A stretch of DNA of 60,550 nt, from positions 1-60,550 of the forward strand of contig NZ_NOZR01000034.1 in the NCBI RefSeq assembly GCF_002250655.1, given 5' to 3'. Numbering within the stretch: the first letter of the stretch is position 1; each line of letters starts with the position of its first letter. A program made the position numbers and the translations under genes. The notes beneath the pieces are model-generated. The model was not told the DNA's origin. It saw only the letters and a list, made by a program, of their open reading frames with translations, and made no database searches. This document shows, one piece after another, positions 52,796 to 60,550 of this stretch. Origin of the DNA: Mycolicibacterium sphagni. Its GTDB lineage: Bacteria; Actinomycetota; Actinomycetes; Mycobacteriales; Mycobacteriaceae.

Positions 52796-54391
52796 TCATG
52801 TCGTCGGCAACAGGTCCTTCCACGTCTGGTCCCCACCGGGATGCACCAGATCGCTCTGTCGGAACACGTTGCCGTCCGGCGTCGCGTACTGACCCGTCGC
52901 CGGGTCGTACGTGGCAATCGCCACCGACGGACCACCTCCGGCGCCGGGTTTGAAGGCACTCGGTGCTACTCCCGGTGCGCCACCGGTGTCAGTCGGCGCG
53001 ATATTCGGAGCACCCACAGGCCCCGTGAATCCACCAGGCGGCGCTATCGGACCAGACGGCGGCGCGGGGACCGGCCCCGCCGGCATCGGCGTTCCCTGCA
53101 GCGGACCGAAGATGTGGTCCTGGAACGTGGTCCGGTCGTCGGGCGGGATGCCCTGCGCGATCAGGTTCGGGTCGATCGGGTTGGGACCGGTCGCGTGCTG
53201 TCGCATCGCCAGCGGCTCATAGGGCTTGTCGCTATCGCAGATCTCCACCGTCGGTGCCCGCTTGCCGGGTTGACCCATGCATGGATAGTTGCGGGCGCCG
53301 CGGACGGCGGTCGGCGAGTCCTGCGGCAGCTTGCAATAGAGCCCGTCCGGCGTGTCCGCGTCCGACGTGTCTTCCGGTGAGCGCCACTGGGACGGTGGCA
53401 GGAAGCCCACCGTGCAGGCCGGCGGATCGCTGATCGTCAGGGTGAAGTCACCCAGCGTCATGCCCGTCGGGTTGTTCAGTGGTGAGCCGACCGCCTGGAT
53501 CGATGCGACGTAGGGCGGCAGCAGCACCAGCAACTGCTCCAGCGACCGGTTATAGGTCACTCCTACTTGCCCGAGCGTGGTGAGGCTGGCCAGCAAGACC
53601 GGAAGCGTCGGTTTCACCTGATTCAGAAGAGCGGTCGCCTCGTTGACGGCGCCAGGGCCGTTGGCCAGGATGCCGCGCCATTGCGGGTCGTTGGTGTTCA
53701 GCTGATCGGTGATGCCCGCAAGACTGTGCGCCCACGTGCGGATCGAATCGGTAGAAGCCAGCTGGCCGTCCAGCAGTGGACGGCTGTCCTCGACCAGGGT
53801 GCGGGTCTGATCGGCGGTGCCGCTGAAATCGGCGGCCAGCTTCGACGCCGAGTCGTTCAGGGTCGTGAGGTCGTCACCAGCGCCGTTGAACGCCTTGTAG
53901 GTGCTATTCAGCAGGTCAGGGATGCGTTCGGTTGGAATGCTCTTGAGCAGCGTGTTGACCTGGTCGAGCATCGGGCCGACAGCCTGCGGCACGGTCGCGC
54001 TCTTGACCGGAATCACCGATCCGTCCTGCAGGTAGGGGCCCGAATCGGTACGTGGTACGAGATCCACATACTGCTCGCCGACCGCCGAGACGCTCAGCAC
54101 CCGGGCTTGCAGGTCAGCAGGCACCTTAGGATTGGTGTCCAGTGACAGCGTGGCCTCAGCACCGGTGCGGGTCGGTTTCACGTCGGTGACCCTGCCCAGT
54201 TGGACACCCCGATAGGTCACGTTCGAAAACTGGTAGAGCCCACCGGTTCTGGGAAGTTCGAGCTTGACGGTCATTTTGCCAATGCCGAACAGCGTCCCCA
54301 CCTGCATGTACGCGACGAGCATCACGCCGATGCCGACCACCGAGGCAATCGTGAAGATGATGAGCTGATTTCGGACGAAACGCGTCAGCAT
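52796..54391 (-). CDS. mceF: Mce family protein MceF
   Basis: The 531-aa protein has an N-terminal membrane anchor (LIIFTIASVVGIGVMLVAYM) and an MCE/MlaD domain (GGLYQFSNVTYRGVQLGRVTDVKP...SAVGEQYVDLVPR). A helical coiled region and a long Pro/Gly/Ala-rich tail (about 430-510) follow. MceA-F build a tunnel-like assembly that carries lipids or sterols to the YrbE permeases. It is the last Mce gene of the operon and starts immediately at the mceE stop. Confidence 0.88.
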   Translation of the reverse strand: MLTRFVRNQLIIFTIASVVGIGVMLVAYMQVGTLFGIGKMTVKLELPRTGGLYQFSNVTYRGVQLGRVTDVKPTRTGAEATLSLDTNPKVPADLQARVLSVSAVGEQYVDLVPRTDSGPYLQDGSVIPVKSATVPQAVGPMLDQVNTLLKSIPTERIPDLLNSTYKAFNGAGDDLTTLNDSASKLAADFSGTADQTRTLVEDSRPLLDGQLASTDSIRTWAHSLAGITDQLNTNDPQWRGILANGPGAVNEATALLNQVKPTLPVLLASLTTLGQVGVTYNRSLEQLLVLLPPYVASIQAVGSPLNNPTGMTLGDFTLTISDPPACTVGFLPPSQWRSPEDTSDADTPDGLYCKLPQDSPTAVRGARNYPCMGQPGKRAPTVEICDSDKPYEPLAMRQHATGPNPIDPNLIAQGIPPDDRTTFQDHIFGPLQGTPMPAGPVPAPPSGPIAPPGGFTGPVGAPNIAPTDTGGAPGVAPSAFKPGAGGGPSVAIATYDPATGQYATPDGNVFRQSDLVHPGGDQTWKDLLPTT

Positions 54392-55671
54392 CAGTTACCC
54401 CCGTCCTGTGGCGCTGCCTGCGGGGCGGGGCCGGGTAATGGGCCAGTCCCCGTTCCGGGGGCGGGTTGGGTGTCGCCACTGAGGACTGCCGGTTGAGGTG
54501 CTGCGGGTGCCGGCGGCGGCGGTGCACCGGTGTCGATATCGGCAACCTGTGTCGGTGGCGGGCCGGTGAACGGAGCGTTCAGCGGATCGTAGGTGTACGT
54601 CGCGTACCACGGATCACCCGGTGCCGGAACCAGTTTGGCGTTCTCGTCACCCCAGCGCGTACCGAGCATCAAGGTCTTCTTCAACCGCGGCACGGTGAAG
54701 TCGAAGACAATGAACTGGTTGAGGTAGTCGCCTCGGATGCCTCGGTCGATCACCTGCTGCGTGTACGGGAACGTCGGGAGGTAGGCCAGCGCAGTGTCCA
54801 GCTTGGGCCCGACATCAGCCAGTGCTTTCAGCGTGGGTTCGAGATTCTGCAGGTTGCGCACCAGGTCGGTCTTGGTGTCGTTGACCAGACCAGTGGCCAG
54901 GTTCGAGAAGTCACGGAACTTCTCCAATGCCGTGGTGATCCGCGGACGCTCCTTGACCAGGACGTCGAGTGCGGGCGGAATCCGGTTCAGTGCATCGGTG
55001 AGCACCTGCTGCTGCCCGGCGAACGTGCCGGCCAACCGGTTCAGCGAGTTCACCGCGTCATTGATGCTGTCGCGCTGAGTGGCCAGCAGTCCGACGAAAT
55101 CATTGAGCCGCGTGAGCAAGTCGCGAATCTGGTCCTGCCTGCCGTTGAGCGCGGCGCTGAACTCGTGGATGATGTCGCCGATCTGGCCCAGTCCACCGCC
55201 GTTGACGACCACCGACAGCGCCGACAGAGTTTGCTCGGTCGACGGATACGTCGAGGACTTGTTGAGCCCGAGGGTGGCACCGGGTTGCAGAACCCCGCTG
55301 GGGGCTTGGCCCAGCGGCGGGTTCAGCGCCAGATGCATCGAGCCCAGCAGGCTGGTCTGGCCAACCGTCGCCACGGCGTTGGCCGGGATCACCACGCCAG
55401 GCTCCACCGACACCTCGACATCGGCGTGCCAGTCGGTCACCGTCATATCGCCCACGCTGCCGACAACGACGTCGCCGACCATTACAGGCGAATTCGATTC
55501 CAGCTGACCGATATTCGCGATTTCAATGTGGTAGGTGCTCGAACCCTTGCCGTGGCCGACCGTCCCCGGCAACGGCAGAGAGTTCAGGCCGCCGAAGCTG
55601 CAGCCGGTCACCGTGACCGCAACGCACGATGCGGTCACCAGCAGTCGCTGGACCGAACGACGACGGATCAT
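54391..55671 (-). CDS. mceE: Mce family lipoprotein MceE
   Basis: The 426-aa protein starts MIRRRSVQRLLVTASCVAVT and continues VTGC, a lipobox with Cys24 for lipid attachment, as expected for the E position of Mce operons. The MCE domain follows (TYHIEIANIGQLESNSPVMVGDVVVGSVGDM...AVATVGQTSLLGSMHLAL), then a helical region and a Pro/Ala-rich tail. It overlaps mceD (4 bases) and touches mceF. Confidence 0.9.
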   Translation of the reverse strand: MIRRRSVQRLLVTASCVAVTVTGCSFGGLNSLPLPGTVGHGKGSSTYHIEIANIGQLESNSPVMVGDVVVGSVGDMTVTDWHADVEVSVEPGVVIPANAVATVGQTSLLGSMHLALNPPLGQAPSGVLQPGATLGLNKSSTYPSTEQTLSALSVVVNGGGLGQIGDIIHEFSAALNGRQDQIRDLLTRLNDFVGLLATQRDSINDAVNSLNRLAGTFAGQQQVLTDALNRIPPALDVLVKERPRITTALEKFRDFSNLATGLVNDTKTDLVRNLQNLEPTLKALADVGPKLDTALAYLPTFPYTQQVIDRGIRGDYLNQFIVFDFTVPRLKKTLMLGTRWGDENAKLVPAPGDPWYATYTYDPLNAPFTGPPPTQVADIDTGAPPPPAPAAPQPAVLSGDTQPAPGTGTGPLPGPAPQAAPQDGGN

Positions 55672-57155
55672 GATGGCGGATTCCCTTCAGCCGGTGCCGG
55701 TGCCGGAGCCGGAGCCGGAGCTGGGGCAGGCGATTCGGCCGGAAGCAGGATGCCTTCCAGGTTGGTCGGAGCCGGCGCCGCAGGCCCGGCCGGCACCCCG
55801 GGTGGGATGGGAGCGCCGGGGAACAACGCGGGCGACGGATCGGCGGGCAATCCGTTGGGGGCGTACGAACCAGGAGTCGAGTTCGGCGGCGCCCCCCAGC
55901 CGGCCGGCCCTGGTACGTCGCCGTTATAGCCGGTGAAAGCCGATACCGCGGGCGGAGTCTCATAGCCCGGCGGGACCCCGCCCGAGCCACCCGGGGCCAG
56001 GCCCGGGTCGCTGTAGATCAGCTTGTCCGGGCTGGTCGACTTGCCCAGGTAGGAGTTGAACGGGAACGGCAGGTAGTTGAAGTTCAGCAGCCGCAGGGCA
56101 GGGCCGAGGTACTGCGCGCACAGCTTTCCGGTCTCCGGTGCGGTCGCGTTCTGCACAGCCCCGATCGCCGAGCAGATCACCTGCATCGGGTTGGAGAAGT
56201 TCGCGAGCGCGAATCCACCCAGCGCGCTTTGGGAGTCGGGGTTGTAGATGTTGTAGGCGTTGCCGATTGCGTTGGGCGCCACGTGCAGCAGGTTCTCGAC
56301 GACGAGCTTGTTGTCGGCGAGATTCTTGGTCACGCTGCTCAGCCGCTGCAATTGCTCGGCGGTCTGGTTGCGGGTACCGGCAATGAAGCGCCGGACATCG
56401 ACGACCGCGCTGGACAGGTTGGTCAGCGCGCCGTCCAGATCTGACCGGCTGCCGTCGACAACACTGGTCAACGATGCCAGGCGATCCTGAAACTGGACGA
56501 TCTGAACGTTGCTGTCGCGCAGCGCGCTCACGAAGATCTGCAGGTTCTTGATGGTGTCGACGATGTTGCCACTGCCGTCGGCCAAGACCTTGCTGACCCC
56601 GGACAGCTGCCGGATGGCGTCACGCAGCTTGTCCCCGTTGCCGTCCAGCGCGTTGGCCGCACTGTCGATGAAGCGCCCTACCGACGTGTTCTGGCCTTCG
56701 CTGGCCGGCCCGAGATCGGTTGCCAGGCGCATCAACTGCGTCTTGATCTCGTCCCATTCCACCGGGATCGCGGTGCGGTCAAGACCTATCACCGCGCCGT
56801 CGGCCATCGTGGGCCCTTTGTCGTCATAGGGCGGGGTGAGCTGAACGTAGCGGGCGCCCACCAGGTTCTGCGCGACGATGACCGCCTGGGCATTGGCCGG
56901 GATCGGCACGTCACGATCGACGGCCAGAACCAGTTTGGCCTTGGTGCCCTGGGCGTCGATCGACTTGATGGTGCCGACCTTCACTCCCGCCACCCGCACC
57001 TCGTCGCCGGGATAGATCGCGGTAGCGCTGGTGAAGTATGCGGTGATGGTGTTGGGCTTGAAGAATGCCTGGCGAACCAGCAGTGCGATCCCGCCGACGA
57101 TCAGGACGGCGAGCACCGCCGCCACCACAACCGTCAATCGCCTCCGGGACTTCAT
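55668..57155 (-). CDS. mceD: Mce family protein MceD
   Basis: The 495-aa protein starts MKSRRRLTVVVAAVLAVLIV (membrane anchor), then an MCE domain (NTITAYFTSATAIYPGDEVRVAGVKVGTIKSIDAQG...AQNLVGARYVQLTP), a helical needle segment, and a Pro/Gly tail ending in an Ala-Pro repeat. ATG 57155 overlaps the mceC stop (ATGA), so I prefer it over the upstream start at 57170. Confidence 0.9.
   Translation of the reverse strand: MKSRRRLTVVVAAVLAVLIVGGIALLVRQAFFKPNTITAYFTSATAIYPGDEVRVAGVKVGTIKSIDAQGTKAKLVLAVDRDVPIPANAQAVIVAQNLVGARYVQLTPPYDDKGPTMADGAVIGLDRTAIPVEWDEIKTQLMRLATDLGPASEGQNTSVGRFIDSAANALDGNGDKLRDAIRQLSGVSKVLADGSGNIVDTIKNLQIFVSALRDSNVQIVQFQDRLASLTSVVDGSRSDLDGALTNLSSAVVDVRRFIAGTRNQTAEQLQRLSSVTKNLADNKLVVENLLHVAPNAIGNAYNIYNPDSQSALGGFALANFSNPMQVICSAIGAVQNATAPETGKLCAQYLGPALRLLNFNYLPFPFNSYLGKSTSPDKLIYSDPGLAPGGSGGVPPGYETPPAVSAFTGYNGDVPGPAGWGAPPNSTPGSYAPNGLPADPSPALFPGAPIPPGVPAGPAAPAPTNLEGILLPAESPAPAPAPAPAPAPAEGNPPS
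55691..55725. repeat. Hexanucleotide repeat coding Ala-Pro tail
   Basis: About six copies of a GGAGCC/GGTGCC-type hexamer encode the (Ala-Pro)n stretch near the end of MceD. Such in-frame repeats can vary in number between strains without breaking the gene. Confidence 0.7.
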
Positions 57156-58252
57156 GGCTGCTGCCCCCATTGCTCGTTAGGTTGCGGTATTCCGTTGTAG
57201 GGGAACGGGATTTCCGCACGCGGTCCGGCGTTGTCACTCGGTCGGCCAGCATCGATGCCGCGACGGAAGCCGAGCGCGTAGTCGAAGAAGGGCTGCAGTA
57301 GCTGCGCCGGGCTCAGGTTCGCGACGAACGCGTTGTAGTAGAAGCCGTTGTTCACCGCTTCTGCCTGCGTCAGCTGGAACTTGGCCAGGCCCTTCATGGC
57401 CGCGGTGATGTTGTCGTTGTTCTTCTCCAGCATCGCGGTCACCGAATTGAGCTTCTCCAGCGCCGGCGCCAGATCCTTCTCGTTGTCGGCGACAATTCCG
57501 CTGAGCTGCTTGGCGAGCGCGGAAGTGTTGGCCAACAGGTTCGAGATGGCGTAGCGGCGTTGCTGCAAAACTCCGATCAGGTCGTTGGCATTCAGCAGCA
57601 GGGTGTTCACCTGCGCGCTGCGCTGCGCGAGGATCCCGGTGACGTTCGAGGCGCTCTTGAGCAGGTTGGACAGTGAATCGTTGCGCTCGTTGAGCATTCG
57701 CGACAACTTGCTCAGCCCGTCGAAGGTCGGACCGAGCTGCGGGGTGATCCGGTCCAGAGTGTCCGACAAGGTGTCCAGTGAGTGGTTGACCGCCGCGGTA
57801 TCAGTGTCGGCGGTGTTGGCGGCGAAGTCGGACAGCGACTCGCTCAGCGAGTAGGGCGATCCGGTGCGCGACACCGGGATCACGTCGGCCGACTGGAGGG
57901 ATCCCTTTCCACTGGACTCCAGCGTCAGGATCCGTTGTCCCAGCAGTGTTCCGGTACGGACGTGAGCGGAGGTGTCGGCGCCGAGGTGGACCGAACCCTT
58001 GACCATGAAGGTCACCAACGCCTTGCCGTGCTGCAAAGACACATCCGAGACGGTGCCGACCTTGACTCCAGACACCTTGACGTCGTTACCCGGCTGCAGG
58101 CCGCCGGCCTCCGTGAACAGCGCCTGATGCCGGATCGAGGTGGCGAGCGACAGCAACCGTTCGGGCGCAAGCCCGATGGTGATGACGAGCACGATCAGAA
58201 CCAGGCCAATAACGCCTGCCTTGATCAGCGAGGACCCACGATATTTGAGCAT
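57152..58252 (-). CDS. mceC: Mce family protein MceC
   Basis: The 366-aa protein begins MLKYRGSSLIKAGVIGLVLI (membrane anchor). Its MCE domain reads FTEAGGLQPGNDVKVSGVKVGTVSDVSLQHGKALVTFMVKG...VRTGTLLGQRILTLESSG, followed by a helical region. ATG 58252 shares one base with the mceB stop (TAATG), preferred to an upstream start at 58267. Most C-position proteins carry a Pro-rich tail; here the tail is short. Confidence 0.9.
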   Translation of the reverse strand: MLKYRGSSLIKAGVIGLVLIVLVITIGLAPERLLSLATSIRHQALFTEAGGLQPGNDVKVSGVKVGTVSDVSLQHGKALVTFMVKGSVHLGADTSAHVRTGTLLGQRILTLESSGKGSLQSADVIPVSRTGSPYSLSESLSDFAANTADTDTAAVNHSLDTLSDTLDRITPQLGPTFDGLSKLSRMLNERNDSLSNLLKSASNVTGILAQRSAQVNTLLLNANDLIGVLQQRRYAISNLLANTSALAKQLSGIVADNEKDLAPALEKLNSVTAMLEKNNDNITAAMKGLAKFQLTQAEAVNNGFYYNAFVANLSPAQLLQPFFDYALGFRRGIDAGRPSDNAGPRAEIPFPYNGIPQPNEQWGQQP

Positions 58253-59277
58253 TAGGGCTCCGCGCACCTTCCAGTGTGTTGGATGATCCAGGGGAAGTAG
58301 GCGGTGCGGCCTTGCAGGTCACTGACACGCAGCGACAGTCCACAGAGGTACTGATTGATCCAGCTGCCGTAGGACCCCAGACGCACCACCTTGCGGTAGT
58401 TCGCCGGTGCCTTCTTGATCGAGATGTCCAGAAGTTCCTTGTCCTGGTCCAGCAGCGGAGCCAGCCGACCGAGCTGGCCGATGGTGCCGGCCAGCGGAGC
58501 CCGCGCCTGGCCCAGTAGGTCGGTCAAGGATGCGGTGCCGTTGTCCAGCGCGGTGATCGACTCACCGATCGGGTCCTTGTCAGCGGCCAGGCCGGTGATC
58601 AGCTTCTCCAGCTTGTCGACCGCACCGGAGAACTTGTCGCCGTCCTTGCTGATAGTGGAGACCACGGTGTTGAGGTTGTCGATCAGCTGTTGCACCGTCT
58701 GTCCGTTGTCGGCCAGCGTGTTGCTGAACGACGACGTCCTCGAAAGCAGCGATTCGATGTTGCCGTCCTGGCCCTGCAGGATCTGGATCAGCGAGTTGGT
58801 CAACGCATTGACGTCCTGCGGATTAAGGCCCTGGACAACGGGTTTGAGCCCACCGAGGAGAAGGTCGAGATCCAGGGCCGGCTCGGTGCGGTCGACCGGA
58901 ATCTGGCTGCCCGGCGGCTGGATCTTCGCCGAGCCCGGGCTGTCGACGAGCTCGAGGTAACGATCGCCGACCAGGTTGAGGTAACGCACCGTCGCTTTGG
59001 TCCCCGACGTCAGCACGATCTTGCGGTCGGCGTCGAAGTCGACGACCACCTTGTTGTCGGGTTGCAGGTCTACATCTTTGACGGTGCCGACGCGAACGCC
59101 GGCCACCCGGACCGAGTCACCTGATTTCAAGCTCGACGCGTCGGTGAAGACCGCCGAATACGAGTTGTCCGAGCCGGACCGGTACTGGCCGAAGATCGCG
59201 AACAGTGCGACGGTCAGCAGGAGCATCACCACACCGAACACGCCGACCTTGACGAGCGTCTTCCACAGCGCGGTCAT
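58252..59277 (-). CDS. mceB: Mce family protein MceB
   Basis: The 341-aa protein has an N-terminal anchor (LVKVGVFGVVMLLLTVALFAIFG) and MCE domain (YSAVFTDASSLKSGDSVRVAGVRVGTVKDVDLQPDNKVVVDFDADR...VRYLNLVGDRYLELVDS). A helical needle and a Cys-containing end (YLCGLSLRVSD...GRCAEP) complete it; the end is typical for B-position proteins. It overlaps mceA by 4 bases. Confidence 0.9.
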   Translation of the reverse strand: MTALWKTLVKVGVFGVVMLLLTVALFAIFGQYRSGSDNSYSAVFTDASSLKSGDSVRVAGVRVGTVKDVDLQPDNKVVVDFDADRKIVLTSGTKATVRYLNLVGDRYLELVDSPGSAKIQPPGSQIPVDRTEPALDLDLLLGGLKPVVQGLNPQDVNALTNSLIQILQGQDGNIESLLSRTSSFSNTLADNGQTVQQLIDNLNTVVSTISKDGDKFSGAVDKLEKLITGLAADKDPIGESITALDNGTASLTDLLGQARAPLAGTIGQLGRLAPLLDQDKELLDISIKKAPANYRKVVRLGSYGSWINQYLCGLSLRVSDLQGRTAYFPWIIQHTGRCAEP

Positions 59278-60461
59278 CCCGGTTGTCCGATCTGCGCGGA
59301 GTTGCGCGGCGGGCCGTCCAGCGGGCCGAAGAGCGCCTGCTTGAGTCCGTCGGAGTTCAGCAGGATGCCCTGATTGCCGTACTGCGCGGGGTTCGCGCCG
59401 ATGTCGGAAATCACGAACGGCGGGCTGGTCTCAAACGGCACCTTCGGCAGGTCGGCGCATTGCGGGCCACCGCTGGCGGCGACCTTGGGCAGGTTGGCCG
59501 GATATCGGTAGCGCTCACGGCCGAGGAAGAACGACTGCAGCAGAACGGCTCCCGGCAACGGGAGGCCCGGGCCGGTAGCGAGCGGAAGCAGGCCGCCGAT
59601 ACCGCATGTCAGCGCGGCGTTGTACTTGTTGAGCAGATCGGTGGTGGGCACCAGCAGGTGCACGACGTTGGCCAGCGGATCCCTGTTTTCACTGATGACC
59701 TCGGTGCCGACGTCGGCCAAGCCGATGGCGCTGACCAGGAGGGCGTCGAGGTTCTGGTTCTGGTTGACGATGGTGTCGCTGATCTTCGCCGTGTTCTTGA
59801 CAGTGGTGAGCAGGTCGCCGGACGCATCACCGTAGGCGTCGAACACCTTTGGCGCGACTTCTAATTCGTGGTTGAGCGTGTCCAGACTCGGATTGATTTT
59901 GGCCAGCGCGGTATCGAGGTCGACCAGGGTCTGACCGAACTGGTCACCGCGGCCGTTCACTGATTTTGCGATAGCACCCAGGGTCTGGTTCAGCTTGGCG
60001 GGTTCGATCTGCGAGAGCACCGAAACCAATTGCTGGAACACGGTGTTGACCTCGACGGTGACGTGATTGCCGTCGATGACCTGACCTGACCTGATGGACT
60101 GTGCCGAGGGATCGGTCGGCGGGTTCAACTCGACGAATTTGGACCCGAACACCGTCGAGGAGGTGATGTCAGCAGTCACGTTCGCCGGGATGTCGTTGAT
60201 CCGAGCGGGGTTGAGCGCAAGGTGCAGCGCGGCTTTTCCGTCCGGCAGCAGGTCGATCGACGAGACCTTGCCGACCTGGGCACCGTTGAGCTTGACCTTC
60301 GCGTCCGGGTACATCACCAGACCGGCCCGCTGCGAGATCACAGTCACCGGAACGGTTTTGGTGAAGCTGTCCTGGAACAGCCCAACGGCCAACGCGATGA
60401 TCGCCGCGATGACCACCACGGTCGCCAAACCAGCGACCGGGCGCGCGATACCTGATTTCAT
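59274..60461 (-). CDS. mceA: Mce family protein MceA
   Basis: The 395-aa protein has an anchor (GLATVVVIAAIIALAVGLFQ) and MCE domain (VISQRAGLVMYPDAKVKLNGAQVGKVSSIDLLPDGKAALHLAL...DITSSTVFGSKFVELNPP). A long helical region with VNTVFQQLVSVLSQIEPAKLNQTLGAIAKSVNGRG, the standard A-position helix, follows. It is the first mce gene and starts 12 bases after the yrbEB stop. Confidence 0.9.
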   Translation of the reverse strand: MKSGIARPVAGLATVVVIAAIIALAVGLFQDSFTKTVPVTVISQRAGLVMYPDAKVKLNGAQVGKVSSIDLLPDGKAALHLALNPARINDIPANVTADITSSTVFGSKFVELNPPTDPSAQSIRSGQVIDGNHVTVEVNTVFQQLVSVLSQIEPAKLNQTLGAIAKSVNGRGDQFGQTLVDLDTALAKINPSLDTLNHELEVAPKVFDAYGDASGDLLTTVKNTAKISDTIVNQNQNLDALLVSAIGLADVGTEVISENRDPLANVVHLLVPTTDLLNKYNAALTCGIGGLLPLATGPGLPLPGAVLLQSFFLGRERYRYPANLPKVAASGGPQCADLPKVPFETSPPFVISDIGANPAQYGNQGILLNSDGLKQALFGPLDGPPRNSAQIGQPG

Positions 60462-60473
60462 CGGGCTCCTCGG

Positions 60474-60550
60474 CTATCCGGACAGGTTGAAGTTGCCGTT
60501 GGAGCCGTAAATGGCTAGGGAGACCAGCAAGGTGACCGAGACGACCACGA
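60474..60550 (-). CDS. YrbE-type permease (B position), C-terminal end only
   Basis: The minus strand from the window edge encodes VVVSVTLLVSLAIYGSNGNF then NLSG and TAG (stop 60474-60476). The hydrophobic last helix and the YGSNGNFNLSG-type end match the C-terminus of YrbEB permeases, which precede mceA in every Mce operon. The rest of the gene lies outside the window. Confidence 0.8.
   Translation of the reverse strand, partial: VVVSVTLLVSLAIYGSNGNFNLSG

Noticed and set aside
54466..55929. 487-codon open frame antisense to mceE and mceD
   Set aside because: It spans two real genes with lipobox and MCE domains and has only Arg/Gln-rich shadow composition.
1..60550. tRNA, rRNA, CRISPR arrays or prophage
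   Set aside because: No cloverleaf with a T-loop, no rRNA core sequence, no spaced repeat array and no phage structural genes were seen.

Overview
The window is high-GC actinobacterial DNA and looks like a rapidly growing mycobacterium (Mycobacterium/Mycolicibacterium). The supporting genes are an MspA-type porin, an Mce operon with the end of a YrbE permease, a 13E12-type DUF222/HNH gene with a LexA box, a mycofactocin-type SDR, and an F420-type nitroreductase. Many genes start at GTG and many neighbours overlap by ATGA, GTGA or TGATG.

Region 1-15 kb is mixed housekeeping and envelope material. It holds two Cys/Ser-rich secreted proteins (one frameshifted), the MspA porin, a decayed mycothiol-dependent isomerase relic, a Ddn-like protein, a DUF1801 protein, a DUF35 + thiolase-fold pair, a K+ channel, a rhodanese-type sulfurtransferase, an acyl-CoA thioesterase, a DHA2 exporter and L-2-hydroxyglutarate oxidase. 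It ends with a two-gene signalling unit: an MscS channel with a cyclic-nucleotide-binding domain, next to a transmembrane Cache-HAMP class III cyclase whose catalytic residues are degenerate.

Region 15-32 kb is a large catabolic island made of two paralogous copies of one module in the same orientation. Copy A (about 14.98-21.14 kb) carries an HsaD-like hydrolase, a Baeyer-Villiger monooxygenase (BVMO), an HsaA-like flavin hydroxylase, an HsaC-like extradiol dioxygenase and a 3-ketosteroid delta4-(5alpha)-dehydrogenase-like gene broken by a stop codon. Copy B (about 22.56-31.61 kb) carries enoyl-CoA hydratase, two SDRs, BVMO, a KshB-like reductase, hydroxylase, dioxygenase and an intact delta4-(5alpha)-dehydrogenase-like gene. 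An SOS-type HNH gene lies between the copies.

Region 31.7-44.2 kb begins with an IclR regulator. It is followed by esterases, a Dabb-fold protein, SDRs, an HAPMO-type BVMO, an LCAD-type acyl-CoA dehydrogenase, an acyl-CoA synthetase, NTF2-fold proteins and an unrecognised 358-aa protein, mostly in tightly coupled operons. Region 44.3-52.3 kb holds an unknown 315-aa protein and a divergent TetR gene with a clear inverted repeat between them, then KshA with a small Cys protein, a KstD, a PadR regulator, a hotdog thioesterase and a second KstD-family protein. Region 52.3-60.55 kb is a secreted protein followed by mceF-E-D-C-B-A and the tail of yrbEB, all on the minus strand.

Read together, the genes suggest uptake (Mce) and breakdown of a steroid or steroid-like polycyclic compound: ring dehydrogenation (KstD, delta4-(5alpha) enzyme), 9alpha-hydroxylation (KshA with a KshB-like partner 20 kb away), phenol hydroxylation, meta-cleavage, hydrolysis, Baeyer-Villiger oxidation and beta-oxidation-type steps. 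The substrate is inferred, not shown.
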